The notes below the pieces were generated by a model. The model saw nothing but the letters and a program-made list of their open reading frames with translations. It did not search any database and was not told the DNA's origin. Made by a program: the position numbers and the translations under genes. A stretch of 64,000 nucleotides of DNA from Bombus terrestris (lineage: Eukaryota; Arthropoda; Insecta; Hymenoptera; Apidae), in assembly GCF_910591885.1 (NCBI RefSeq), contig NC_063275.1, positions 16,976,501 through 17,040,500 on the forward strand, read 5' to 3'. Below are positions 52,201 to 63,937 of this stretch, piece after piece; position 1 is the first letter of the stretch; every line of letters begins with the position of its first letter.

Positions 52201-55200
52201 AATCGAGTCAGATCGATCTCACATGTAATATCGAAAATTGCAGCCATTTAGAGTATTCGATAGGAAGAAAACGATTTTATCAAGAATCGAATCGAAGCTC
52301 GATCAACTCGAATAGATCAATTTACCACCTTGCTATTCCATTATTCTGGAACAGAAAGTAAGTAGAAAATTCACGTGTTAATAAAGATAACGAATAGACA
52401 GCCTTCGATGGATCGTGATAATCAACAGCGTTGTGGGCCGTTAGGTACAAACGAAAAAGTAATATGTAGAGAAAGAAATTACTACCATTCGGAGGAACCG
52501 AGTTGAGTTGGCAAGCCATGGTTTGTTGATTTGCCACGGACGCGGTGGTATTTCTATCGGTTCTAATGTAGCGATATACACCGGCTGTTAACAACTCTTT
52601 CTTCTCCTTGTGAGCGCGCCCGTCGCGTGAAACAAGATAAGCGAAAAAACGAGGGATAAATAACGGACGCTACTTCTCAGCTATCCTTCCAACGACAAGA
52701 ATTCCTAAACGAACAACGTATCTGTGTACAGACACGCGTGTGCGTGGCTGTGCGCGTGTCACCATGGTGAAAAAAAAGGTTGCGAGAGGAAGAAGGAGAG
52801 AGCGTAGAACGCGGATGTTTCCGGAACACGGTGGATGGGCCGTGTTTCCAAGATAAGACGCCTAAGTTCGGCATAGTTCGGTAAGTGGCGAAGATAAGAG
52901 GCATCAAGACGACTGTGTTCAGCCGTTGGAAAACACGCGATAGCCTGTCTCCAGGTAATCGACGCGGCTTGTAATCTTAATTACCTGAATACCGCAGGCA
53001 GAATCGCGTAGCTCGGTGTATCAATATGACCGTTCTTTACGCTACGAGCAGAAAGAAATCTTGTTAAGTGCGATCCTCGTGAGAACTTTTAAGTGTGCAC
53101 CGCGTTCTGTTATCGGTGCAGGGAATGGGCCGAGTCAGTGACAACCAACGATACACCTGCGATTAGGAGGAAAGCGTAGAAATAATGTTGTCTTCGAGGA
53201 ACGATCATTCGACGGATGAAATTAAGCCGAAGGGCAACGACTTTTTCGCTCGTTATTGGTTGAGCGATATTTATTGCTCGCGTAAATTTTAATGGAATTC
53301 GAGAATGATTACCGAATGTGTCTTGTTTCTACGAAACTTGAAAGTCCAGTAAAATTTACATACGAGATTCGAACCGCTTTGCAACTATCATTCTGATAGT
53401 TGTAAGCTAACAGAAAACTCGTTAAGCGCGACCCACGTGAGAACGTCGCATAGCAAACGCAGTGCGCTATTATCGTGAATGAGACGATAGCACCTGCGAC
53501 CAGCTTCGAAGGTATTTATAAGGACGACAAGTGTCTGGCAAGACGACTGGATGTCTTAGAATAATCTGTAACTCATTACGTGTGATAAAGGTAATTCCAC
53601 TCAGTTTCAAGGTTACAAAATTCATGTAAGTTTTCACGAAGCACGTAGTTCTCAATATGAACGAGATCATTAGTCGCGACTCGTTGCTCGGTCCTTGTTG
53701 ATTGTATCGATTGTCATTGTTAAGGAGTTACGAGCATCTTGACGACAAACGCAACCGTCTTCCTGTGTTTAATGAACGGCACGCTACTCGAATACGGCAA
53801 TTATGGTGTTACAGCTATTGTATACTTTAATTTATAGCAACACCTCTTCGGTTATGATTTACACGCTTCGTTCCAAAGTAAATTTCGCGTAGTATATCGT
53901 TCCGCGACAATCGTCGACTCGATCAATCGAGGATGAGTCGATAACTAATTCCATTTCAATCGTCCTCGAAGCATAATGTCCGAGAAATTGGTCTTTCGTG
54001 GCGATAATGCACGTGCTACATGTGCGCCTTTCGTATATAACCCTAAATTCATCGTTGCACCAACAACTTCTCCGCGGATTAATGATTCGCTCGAACGTAT
54101 CCGAGTGCCGTTTGTTTGCATATCATTAACGCACGACGCGGTTAATTAATCGTTCGACGATCAGCGCTGTTACGCCTGTTATCCGCTTTCAATTTGCCAT
54201 GCAAATACAATTTCGTAACTTCTTTTTTCCTTTGCGCCATCTGCTCGAGGCGGCCGCTTAGCATTTTTCATCAGGATCATGGAACGACGAGTTCGCATTG
54301 CCGCGTGAATCATGCCATCGCACCATGTAGCTTCGTTTGAGTTATTGGCTGTTCTTGTGAGAAGCTCATTTGTCGAGACCTATCAAGATTATGGACATGA
54401 ATGCTGTTAACTAATGGCTTTCATAAAAGGCAATTAAAAATTCTCCGAACTATCAAGAATGTTTACAAAAATGTAACCTCGGAAATTTGAATATCTGATG
54501 GTAGGATTTTTCGTGAGCTTCGAACGCGTAGGTTTGCCGCGATAAGTGAAAATGATTTAGAAACGTATTTCTTTGACGTATTGCTACGGTACATATACGT
54601 ATAGCATCTGAAACTAATAGAAAATCCCTGCGTGTGAATTTTTCGTCTCACGCTTGTTGAAAATCCTATCCTCAATTCTTTAAGGTCCTAAGTCGAGTTG
54701 GAACATCAACCAGTACACAAACTTCGTTCATTTCCATCGTACGCTATCAAAGAATCGGCAAGATTCACCCACTCCAAAATCCAAAAGCATCCTGTATCCG
54801 TTTCGTTTTATTTAAAACGTCAAATTGGTTTATTTCTGCCATACATTGGAGTCGAGCGGAGAACAATTCCTCGGCAGGACGCGCGGATTAACTGTAAGCG
54901 GCCGATAAATGCGAGCACGCGTAACGAATCGGGGTGCACGCAATCAAAGGGGAGCACACAAGTGTACGGTAGCCCTGCAGCGCGCAAGAAACCGCTGCCA
55001 ATAAATCTACGTGGGCGAGATTGCCTCTAAGATTAAAAGTACGCGGCTCGGGAGAGAGCATATAAAAGTGCCGGGCACCAGGAGGAGTCGTCGAAAAATT
55101 TTCGGTCGCACGAAAGGGACCTGGTTCGCTCTCGTTTGCATCCTTCTGGAGCTCGCACTTTACGGGCGCGAACCAGCCTGTTTCTCCTTTTTTCTGCGAA

Positions 55201-58200
55201 CCGAAACATGCGACATCGTGGCTACGGGGAGAAAACGACACCGATGACCAATGGATTCCTCGATTAGATGCCCGGCTCAATTAAACGGGGTACTCCCAGC
55301 TCCTCTTTCCGAACGATTTATCGTTGCCGACCCTTTACGTAAAAGTGAACTCGTTGCAAAGGGATTACCTTATACTTGTGGTCGTTGAAGATAAAGGAAT
55401 TTTTCTATGCAAAGAAAAAGTCTCTGATATTCTACTTTTTTGGGAGAAACAGATCGTAGCACGAAAAAGTTTGACAATTACGACATATCAACGCGAAACT
55501 CTTTAATCTTTTAAGAAACGGATCATGGATGATAACTAATGAGACTGCGACTTTTTATTGCAAAAGTCTTCAAATTTTCCGGGAAGAAACCAAGTGAATT
55601 TCACGAAAACGCACCCAGTTTTCTGTACCCCAACTTCGAGGCACCAAAATCTCGAGGCGTTATCCTGGTTACCAAAGGTGTGACGATGCACCGGTCGCAG
55701 AGGAGAAAGAAACACAACGAACAACGCTACGACAAGAACGCTCCCGGTCAGAGCAGAGGGGCTGTTACTGGACCGTGCAAAGAGAAAAAGAGGCCTCGTT
55801 ATGTAGCCTGGGTCCAGTATATAAGTACGCAACGAGAGATAACATCGGCCCAATACGAATATACGTAGCCGGGGGCGCGTAACGCGAATTAAAAGGATGA
55901 CTCAGGCGAGGACGAGCATGCTTTTGCGAAACGCAAGGATATCCTAACAAGCAGCCGATTAAACCAGACCACGGACGATAAATGACATTCGCCGCGAGAG
56001 GGATGAAGTTGTCTCACGGTTTTACACGCTCGAAGGAGGCTGTTCGACGTGTGCTATTACAATCAGCGTGCGGCTTCGCGTTCTAATTGACGGTCTGCGA
56101 TCATTTCGTGCGGCATCGCGTGATTAGCTCACAATCAAGCGAGCCACGATCCATTGCGTTTAAAACGGAGCTTCACGCGGCGATTTCGACTTCCCATTCG
56201 AGATGCTGCCACGACGCTTCAACCGTCGCGTTAGCGTGTTTCTTTGCGGTTGTCGGCACTCCGTTGGGTGCACCCTCATTTTACTCGAACGATCCACTGT
56301 CGATGGACGATCGGTTAAAATCGAGCGGCGATCGCTGATGGAAACGCGTCGCCTCCGGCTGATCCTTTTTCATCGACCGTTATACACTCGTATCTTGAGA
56401 TGCGTCTCGATTGCTGCTGTCAACTTTCGACGTGGTAATTTACCCAGTCTTCGGGTAAGCACTATATTATACATATATCTCGCATCTAATTCTAAGAAAT
56501 ATGCGTTTCGTACTTCAGGGGTACAAAGAGAAATGCAACGTCTGGTTTAAAAATCGGTTCTCGAAAAACTCGAGTGGAGAAATATTCGCGATCAAACAGC
56601 ACGTTCAGAAAGATGCTTAGCAACGTTGTCGTGCTAAGGAACGAGTGGTCCCGAAGTCACGAGGAATCGCGCGTCCACACGAGAGCCGGTCTCGAAAGAA
56701 ACTCGAGAGCTCGAATTAAGTTCTCTCTGTCCCTTGCGTTTCGTTCGTCCGCCCGTTGCATCCCGTCTTCTCCTTCGCGCCGCTTCATGCTACGACGACC
56801 AGTTCGCGCACTCGCACCACCGACTCTCGAGTCGGAGGCGCGATCTCGTAATTATTACGTCGCGCAAGATGCGAAGTGACGCGATGATTACCCCATCGCG
56901 AGGCTGCCTTAAACATCCCCCCATCTCGAGGTCTCCTCTCTCTTTATCCTCTCCCATTCCCTCCTCCCTATTTATCTTAGCGTTTTTCGCGGGGTAATTG
57001 CATCGGTTTCGGACAAGACAACAGTGCCCGGCCGCGGATCGGCCGTAATCTCATCGGTCTACGAAACGCCTCGATCTTTAGTTGATTTATCTCTTTAATA
57101 ACGGCATTAAAATCGACCGCACAGCTTATTACGCGTCATCCATCACTTGAACGGGTCGCGCTCGTCTTTCGGCTGTGGCGTGCGAGTTTCAATTTCCATG
57201 GTGTCGGAGCTTGCGTTTCGCTCGACCGTCCTCGCGCGACCTTTCGTTGGATTTACGAGCGCCCGAGCCGTTCGCCAGTGGTTCGTCAGGCGGTCGCTAC
57301 GTCGACAGAAGGAGGAATAAATCTTCGCTTTAAAATGAAGCGGGCGACGAAACGCGGCGAGAAAACGAAGCCACCATTCTCCAAGCTAATTGTCGGCTGG
57401 CGTAAGCGGTGGAACGACATGCCGGGAGCACAGGCGCCCGAGCGAAACGGGGATGGGGCCGAACGGAGCGCGTCCTCGTTGCACGGTAGGATGCACCGGG
57501 CCGCCATTTTCGTGGCGGTACAACAGAGGCGTAATAACTGCTGGAATTCATGGTAATGGCGATAATGCGTGCCTGGAACGATGGGGCCCGCAGGGGCTGA
57601 AACAAGAAGGAGGGCGGTTGCGCCGAACAGGCCTCGAACAGAGGTGGGGCACCCTGCCACGATACGAACAGACTTACGTATGTATGTATGTACACTTTGG
57701 TTCGCGTACGTGCGAACCAAGGTCCTTCAGGGTAGAGCTGGCTTTCTGATTGGACGAATTCCTCCGACCGAATGTACAGCACGGCCTCCGTCCAAAGAAC
57801 CTTTTCAATCGAAACCGTTTCTACATCGAGTGTTTAAGCACCGATCGATGCGGTTTTGTTTTTACGTTGTTCAGTTATATGCAATCTCGTCTTTTATTAT
57901 CCAATTCCATGTAACCAACCTTGAATTCTTATAATCATCCTTGAAATCGCCCATATCGAATTTGACAGATTCAAATGTTCGCATCTCAGAACTTGGAAGT
58001 TTGGAATTACTTTTTTCTATTTTTTTTATTATTTCGTTTCGTAGCCTTTTGATACGGACCTCTGCGATTACCAACGTGTCAACTAAGTCGAAGAACGGGG
58101 AGAGAAAAATAGATCGTGAATACGATCACTGAAGGGAGAGTCACAGGAGTGGTCGTATCGGGCCTCCGATTGGTCGAAACGTCTCAGCCGGATGTGGAGG

Positions 58201-59655
58201 TCGGGCTAAAGCGAGGGCGAGCTCTTGAATTATCCGTCTTAATTTGTCCGTCACGAGAATTAGCGCGAGTCGAATGAGGGACATGTGGAGAGGGAGCGTG
58301 CGAGAGAGCGGTGGAGTGAAGTTTTACAGGCACGAACGCACGCCGGGCCTCCCATGGTGCACCCAACGGTCGACCTTTCACCCCGAGGACCCCATACGCT
58401 GGAAGACGTACACCTTGCGTGCTCGTTCCTTTTTTACGTTTTAACCAATTCCGTCCTATCGATTATGACATCGCGAACGCCTTCGAGGTATACGAGACGT
58501 TAATGTTCTACGTAGCGTTACACGTACAGCAAAAGACTACTTCTCTTTCTTCTTTTTCTTAAATGTACAAGTAGATCGATCGTTCGTTTCACTGATCCTA
58601 TGGGAAACAAGCGGTAAGTATTATGTTATTTAATAGTTTGCTTTAGAGATATACACATCCTAACATTCTATTACCTGACATTAAATCTTAATAGGTCGGC
58701 TCACCTCGTTTGCTCCTAATTTCCTGCGACTGTATCTTCTCGTAATGAAGTCGCTTCTACTTTTCTTATGTGAAAAACGAGCAAGCGAGACCTCAGGATG
58801 GAACACCGCGCGTCATTTTCTCAGTCCGTGTGCATCGTTACATCTCGTAATAAACGCTCGCAAAAATTCATCAAGTCTGATTTTTTTCGAAAATCCTTTA
58901 ATTACGCGAATGTCGAGAGTCGTAGTGGTCATTGGACTCAGAGGATACTTTAGGAGAGACCTTGTTTTTCGATGGAAACTTGGCTTGAAGCATCATCCTC
59001 TAGAAAAGCTGTTTACTCGGCAAATACGCCAAAAATACGGTGAAGTATGTACAGAAGGAATAACACGTAGCCCTTGATGTTACCACTATAATACTTTCCT
59101 AACCCTTTTCAAGAGAGGCCCGGTTGAAGAGCTGACAAGAGGAAGGCATTCCGAAAGGGACACTGAAAACATCATCTTCAAGAAACGTGTCGTCAAAGCA
59201 AAACATTCAGACAAAGGATCTTAATTGGAACCGAAGAAAAATCTATAAATTTGATCGAGTAAACGATTCGTCGCGTATTTGAACGATTACCCACGAATAC
59301 CTGGAATATCAGTATCGTTGGAATGGAGCGCGTGAAGGGTGGAAATAAGATTGCGCCGGTGGCACTTACCGAGAGTGCCGTCAAGAGAAAAGGAATGCCT
59401 GTTGTTCCTCCACGCCCACGAACACAAATCACAAGTGGTAAGTCCGTCGGTGGTAACACCCTCCTCAGGTAAATAAGGTGGTCTAGGCGGCGGTGGTACG
59501 AAGCTCCCGATCACAGCCCAAAGAGAATCGACGTCGTTGCCGACGCCCGTGTAGTACAGCAGTTCCTCCTCGGCCACACCGGCAAACCAGTCCATGTCGT
59601 TTACGCTGGGATGAACCGTGTTGGTGCTTGGTGTGCTCGTACTGACGACCGTCAC
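31244..59655 (-). CDS. Unrecognised single-pass membrane protein, C-terminal 464 residues (seven exons)
   Basis: Seven exons join in phase: 59370-59655, 52486-52584, 39457-39559, 38521-38543, 33356-33514, 32566-32896, 31244-31637. Splice sites are mostly strong (GTAAGT, GTAAGG, TTACAG); the acceptor at 32897 is the weakest, with an in-frame alternative about 15 bases upstream. Numbering from the first visible codon: residues 1-129 are extracellular (CDLC pair, PPPPRPPYLP, an NTT sequon); 137-159 are one transmembrane helix (VLTLVIVSLVSAGIGAVVMV); 160-464 are a cytoplasmic tail. The tail has a glycine run (187-198), LPPY (213-216), YAEL (266-269), YENG (343-346), YQN (387-389), a 9+5 histidine run and ends in SDYI, a possible class III PDZ ligand. 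I do not recognise the family; no Ig, EGF, cadherin or LRR domain is visible. The shape suggests a surface receptor or adhesion protein. The 5' end is missing and likely lies right of 59.66 kb or outside the window. Confidence 0.8.
31523..31567 (-). repeat. Histidine-codon repeat in coding sequence
   Basis: Alternating CAT/CAC codons encode nine His, one Asn and five His in the last exon of the membrane-protein gene. Such trinucleotide runs are length-variable between individuals and species. Confidence 0.85.
33515..38520. other. Intron of the membrane-protein gene (5.0 kb)
   Basis: GC-richer than the 12-26 kb block. It contains an octamer/homeodomain-like cluster near 34.60-34.63 kb, a CAG-type repeat at 37335-37360 and a short 31-base-period direct repeat near 37.88-37.94 kb. 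No second gene was found on either strand. Confidence 0.55.
37335..37360 (+). repeat. Imperfect CAG repeat
   Basis: CAG triplets broken by TAA and CAA in an intron of the membrane-protein gene. Not coding in the model given here. Confidence 0.7.
38521..38543 (-). other. 23-nt microexon of the membrane-protein gene
   Basis: The exon lies between CTGTTACAG and GTAAGGAAA. It takes the two bases left by the transmembrane exon, adds LKSAGGR and leaves one base that fits the next exon exactly. Without it the transmembrane and tail exons are out of frame with each other, which is the main reason to believe it. It sits directly after the stop-transfer HCRR, so it shapes the juxtamembrane segment. 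Confidence 0.8.
41787..41807. repeat. Short perfect inverted repeat
   Basis: AACTCGAG and CTCGAGTT, 8-base arms around a 5-base loop. Isolated, with no associated feature. Confidence 0.55.
48201..48223. repeat. Inverted repeat next to a larger hairpin
   Basis: CCAGTGAT and ATCACTGG form 8-base arms around a 7-base loop. It lies immediately left of, and slightly overlaps, the hairpin at 48222-48283. Confidence 0.6.
48222..48283. repeat. Long hairpin-forming element
   Basis: Perfect 10-base arms GTTAACAGCG (48229-48238) and CGCTGTTAAC (48267-48276) can be extended outward past one mismatch by about six pairs including G-T wobbles. Inside, ACTTTC and GAAAGT pair around a GAG loop. The whole folds into a roughly 62-base stem with one asymmetric internal loop (3 against 10 bases). 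It could be a structured RNA or miRNA-like precursor; no known miRNA seed was recognised. Confidence 0.5.
53063..53162. repeat. Diverged tandem duplication, copy 1
   Basis: The start of this copy, a 24-base stretch from GTTAAGTGCGAT to CGTGAGAAC, recurs with about three changes at 53421, and CACCTGCGA at its end recurs at 53491. Further matches lie between (TTATCG, GAATG). The copies are about 358 bases apart. Both are intronic; minus-strand frames contain stops, so they are not alternative exons. Confidence 0.6.
53378..53406. repeat. Hairpin between the duplicated copies
   Basis: CAACTATCA and TGATAGTTG form 9 perfect pairs around a TTC loop, extendable to 13 with G-T wobbles. It lies just left of the second copy of the tandem duplication and has no counterpart beside the first copy. 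Confidence 0.6.
53421..53499. repeat. Diverged tandem duplication, copy 2
   Basis: Second copy of the element at 53063-53162, about 20 bases shorter between the shared ends (GTTAAGCGCGAC...CACCTGCGA). Confidence 0.6.
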
Positions 59656-60062
59656 CTGCAACGTGAACATCCCCATTAAACAATGGATTTTGGTTGAAAC
59701 GTTTAAAAAAGACTATTATTTCTTTAGAGTGAAACGAATCCTTCGAGTATACATTGGATCCTCTTTTAAACGTTCAGGAAATTATCGAGTAAAGGATGGT
59801 GTAGATACCAAAGAACGACTTTCTTTTAACAGGTTGAAATGGACAAGAAGTTCCGGATAAATACGATTAATGGAAGCAGCGTGGAAACATTACGCTTCCC
59901 AATTGGAAGGATACCTACATCTGTCCAGGAAAGCAGCGAGAGATTACAGTGAACAGACTGATGATCCTCTTCCGCTCGTGTTTCGTGAATCACCGGCGCA
60001 AATAGTGACTAAAAAGTATACCGTTCGGCTGGTCGTTTCGTTTTCTGAACCGACCAGACGAA

Positions 60063-60088
60063 GAGAGAAAAAGAGAGAGAGAGAAAGA
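60063..60088 (+). repeat. AG-rich microsatellite
   Basis: GAGA dinucleotide run broken by short A-runs, outside any called exon. Confidence 0.75.
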
Positions 60089-62521
60089 GCGGCACTTTGT
60101 GGGGAACGCTCGGTCGTCCTAACTCCTACGACAAACAGTTAAAACGGTGCGGGCGGTCGCAAACAAATCTTTCTCCCTTCGTCTCAACGCTTCCAAGTTC
60201 CAAGTTTTACGCGACGGATAAACCTCGGTAAACAGTGACAAAGCGTTCGTACGTTCATCGTCGACCGAATAACTGGGATTGATGAGTCGCGTCCTTGGGT
60301 GTGTTTCTTGTAATTGGGGCAGTGCACAAAGGAATGGTGACGATGCACCTTTAGAAATATTCTCATCGTTCCACGGTCTATCGACGGACTTTAATCACCG
60401 AGAGATCTAATGCATCTTCCTTTCATCGATTTCTTTGATGATAAGATTTGAATATGTTCCATTAGGCGTGTAAGCAGTTTGTAGTAACCTCCATGGTGTA
60501 ACAATATGGCACGTGATTGCTGGGTATTCTTGAGCTGTTATTTTAAACATACCATATTTTTTGTAGTTTTCTATATTTTTGTTATTATTGGAATTCGCTT
60601 GAATCATTGAAATTTATATTTTTTCCTGAAGGGAAAAGTCTTCCAAGTTGAATGTAAATATCGCAGAAACGCATTGCTAACAGGGCAATTGCCGAGATGA
60701 CAGATTATTCCTCGCTAGATACATTTTTTATCTCAATTTTGGTATAACTTTCGCTAAAAGTACAAAATGGCTTATAACAAGTAATACCGTTCCTTCATGC
60801 TTCAATTTATGATCTCGTTGTACAACGGAGACTGCTATAACTATCAACATACCTTCGAATTCATAATGAAAACCGTAACATGATCGAAAAGTTGAAATGC
60901 CCTTACGAAGATCACGAATTACGCTATAATCATTGATAACTGGAAGCCACGAGGATTCTACTCGACAAAATGAGCAACTCGCGCATATTACGGGGAAATA
61001 TCGTGCGGATGATTGTAACGCAAACTCCATTCGATTAATAGAATGAACGTTGTCGTGTTGGTATCTGCGACGAGACTAACCTCCCAGCGAGCACGCTTTA
61101 GGGAGGAGCGACTTCGAACGATTTTCTGGTATCGATGCTTACACAAGCCGCGATTACCCCGACGAACGACCATGTGCCACGAGACCGTGGTCGCCTCGAG
61201 CAACGAATTTCACACACGATTTCCCTCGACTCGAAGAAATACCACCTTCCACGCCGCGTTTCTTTCAACTACGAGAAATTGAAAGCAGCGTATTTATATT
61301 CGTCACAGCCCGAACCTGCCTTCCAGCCACGCGCAACATAATTGCTCGTGATTATTGAAAGAACGAGCCACGAAGGACTAGAATTAAGGACTAGAATCGT
61401 AACAGTAATTTTTATCGTCCTATCGTTCGTCCTAACTTCGTGCACCTTTAAACGTCGTTAAATTGATTCCAAGAATTCGGAAATTTCGTGTTCGACCATG
61501 TCGTGTCTTTGTATTTTTCGACAATTTGTCGATAGAGCTTGACGAGAAACATTGTTCATGCACGAACTCGAGGTGAGCCTTCGCGAGAATTACATTGTGC
61601 TCGTGTTTCAATTAAACGAATTGTATCATGTGGAAGATCGCGTCAATTTTTGTGCCTCCTTTCACGCGGTTTCTCCACAAAAAGAAGTAACGCACAAGGA
61701 TCGAAACACCCTGGTGTCCCATGGGCCGGGGCGCTTTTGTGTCGGACGAAGGGGGTCCATGACCGTGATTATGGATGGGCCTTAGCGTCGATGAGGCCCC
61801 GCAGTCGCCGCACAATGGCATGCATTGATCGGCTTAATTACCGTGATATCGGCGTAATTAAAGCCCCGTTGTGTCAAGACCCTTCTCTCGAAGGCGTCGA
61901 CAAAACCCGTGACTGGACTCCTGGCATCAGGATTTCATCTCCTTCTTCGTCGCACCTCCCTGTTTGCCTGCTTTTTTATTTTCTCTGTTCCGCTTGGTTC
62001 GAGAGACCGCTCTGTCACTTCCTCGTGCGCCTCGCCGATGCTTTGTTAATAAGCTATTATCCGCACACGGTGACGCGCCTTCGACGAATCGCCGCGTATT
62101 CCACGCTTCAGGCGTTTTCAATCACGCTACGTACGAAAAACGCGAACATCCAAGCGTACCTAAATAGACGTGCCAGTAAAATTCCAATGATTCTCATTCC
62201 AAAACCTTGATCATCCGTTACTGATCTCTGAGAACAGTAGATATTACGAAGATCGAAGTAAGCACAATCTGTTAAGTTTAATTTTAACTTACACCGTGTA
62301 TAATGGAGTACAGAACAATAGAATATCGTCGTATACCACTTTTCCAAGAGACCAATTCGCGTTGGTTTAAACGAGTTACAAAATTCATCGTATTTTTATA
62401 ATTTCAAGAGCCTACGTCAAGGCTTGTATATTCGAAGAAATTCACACCGTTACGTAACGCCGTTCACGCAATTAATTCGAGTAGAAAGCTGAGCAAGAAC
62501 GGTGTAAACGAGACAACTAAC

Positions 62522-62599
62522 CAAATCGTGCAAGATCCAGCTGGAGTTTGACACGGATCGTGAGCAGCCTGAACTCCGGTGAGTGAACACAGCAGTTCG
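62522..62599 (-). other. Candidate upstream exon of the membrane-protein gene
   Basis: A 78-base segment lies between TACTACAG and GTTAGT and is open in all three frames. One frame gives ELLCSLTGVQAAHDPC and reads on upstream through FVNVTVYTYY, looking like a cysteine-containing ectodomain, but it ends in phase 2 and would need another exon before 59655. Another frame ends SWILHDL in phase 0 and joins directly to VTVVSTSTPS. The sequence alone does not decide between them. Confidence 0.3.
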
Positions 62600-63902
62600 C
62601 TGTAGTACGTATATACGGTTACGTTAACAAATCGTGATGAAGTCAGCTTAGAGCACGATGCTTGTCGTGCTGCGGTCAATTAACTCGTTCGGAAAAAGGT
62701 CTCCTCGTGAGAGAAATTGATTGATTTGTGATTCTCCGCTATAAACGTAACGAGCAGACCGAAAGCCTCGGTGTGCCACGAGAGAAGCCCGTGGCTTTTC
62801 GATCTCCTCTCAGTTGCCTCGTTACGTTCGAACGGGACGTATCGTTATAATTATGAGGCGTTGGCGTTTACGAGCGAGAGAATGATGCCTCGTACCTGTT
62901 AACCTGAACGTTCTCTTCGCCGCGTCATTCGTTCCTGTGCTCCGCGAGCGTCGCCTCGTTAAAAGATTCGTTAACTTCGCGCCAACCGATCCTGTTTATC
63001 GTATTATTCCACTATGAATTTTAAATCGTGGTCATAAAGAAGATCTAGCTTGCTCAGAAAATTTCATTGTTATAGAACCTTGACTCGGACTCGAAGGTTC
63101 TCTGCTGACACAGAGGATTCATTCTCTGCGTCGTAAAACAAACAGGCGCTAGAAAAAGAGACAGTTCCCCTCAGCGGGACAAAGGGACGAATTCTCTCGT
63201 AAAATCGGAACGAATCTTTCCCACTGTCGACGGAACGCGTCAGCCCCTTTTCCCGAAACCCTGACTCCCCCACCTGGAACGGAACGGCACGAATTCCTTG
63301 GTCTCGGCTCGAATCCATCTTAGAGAATTACACGTTGGAATTCGCGCCCTCTTTCCGTCGACTGCTTCGGTCTCTGTGTTTCGTCGGCTGCCGCGCTGTC
63401 CATTTGCAATTCTGACACACTTCGCGGCGCGGCTATAGAAGCGATCGTCCCTGTATCGGCCTCTTCGACGAGGCCGCAGAGGAATCTGTCCGCAGTTTGA
63501 AGGAGGAAGGTGCCGCGAGTGGCGGTAGCGTTGGAATACCAAACGATTCCCGGAAACCGCTTCCACCTCACCCCCGGTTTCGCAGCCGGTCTTCCTCCTC
63601 TTCAATTTCGTCCTTCTCGTGTCGCGCGTTCGTTCGTTCCTCGGCTCGTTCTCGTTGGTCCGCTCGTGTCCTCGTGGTCATTTTCGTTGTCGTCGAAGAA
63701 GGCCTCCCCATGCCTCCGAGTTTTCGGGCGCGATACAGAGAGACGCGTGGAGAGGGGGCTGGACTGTTCGTGGCCAGCTTTAAGGGGTCGTTAAGAATGG
63801 GTTCGAGGGCCAGGGCCGTATATAACGGATAATTGACAGCCGTTCTCGAGGCCGCCGTTTACTTTGCATGGACATTGAATCCGCGCGGCAACGCCGGACG
63901 AA

Positions 63903-63937
63903 TGGACGGGCGGACGGACGAGCGGACGGATGGACGA
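63903..63937 (+). repeat. Imperfect GGAC-type tandem repeat
   Basis: Repeated GGACG/GGACGGAC units near the right edge, within GC-rich sequence that may be a promoter or leader. Confidence 0.65.

Larger units (their letters stand above)
39560..52485. other. Largest intron of the membrane-protein gene (12.9 kb)
   Basis: Many overlapping open frames appear on both strands because the sequence is GC-rich and has pyrimidine-rich tracts (for example 47.6-47.8 kb), but none shows a domain or good splice context. Notable contents are hairpins at 41787-41807, 48201-48223 and 48222-48283. No gene is called. Confidence 0.5.
52585..59369. other. Intron of the membrane-protein gene (6.8 kb)
   Basis: Contains a diverged tandem duplication (53.06-53.16 and 53.42-53.50 kb), a hairpin at 53378-53406 and a GC-rich, CpG-dense block at about 56.7-57.7 kb with long overlapping open frames on both strands. 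None of these frames has a recognisable domain. No gene is called. Confidence 0.5.

Noticed and set aside
53345..53375. tRNA-like B box (GGTTCGAATC on the minus strand)
   Set aside because: No A box or acceptor/anticodon stems at the right spacing.
53063..53499. Duplicated alternative exons of the membrane-protein gene
   Set aside because: The minus-strand frames of the two copies contain stops and the flanking exons already join in phase without them.
61539..62210. 223-codon plus-strand open frame
   Set aside because: Composition is Arg/Ser/Cys-mixed without a domain, the start context is poor, and it overlaps open frames on the other strand. Most likely a by-product of GC-rich sequence.
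63320..63832. Possible first exon of the membrane-protein gene (both strands have open frames)
   Set aside because: No signal peptide, no clear donor in a phase that fits downstream exons, and very GC-rich sequence; kept only as an unresolved region.
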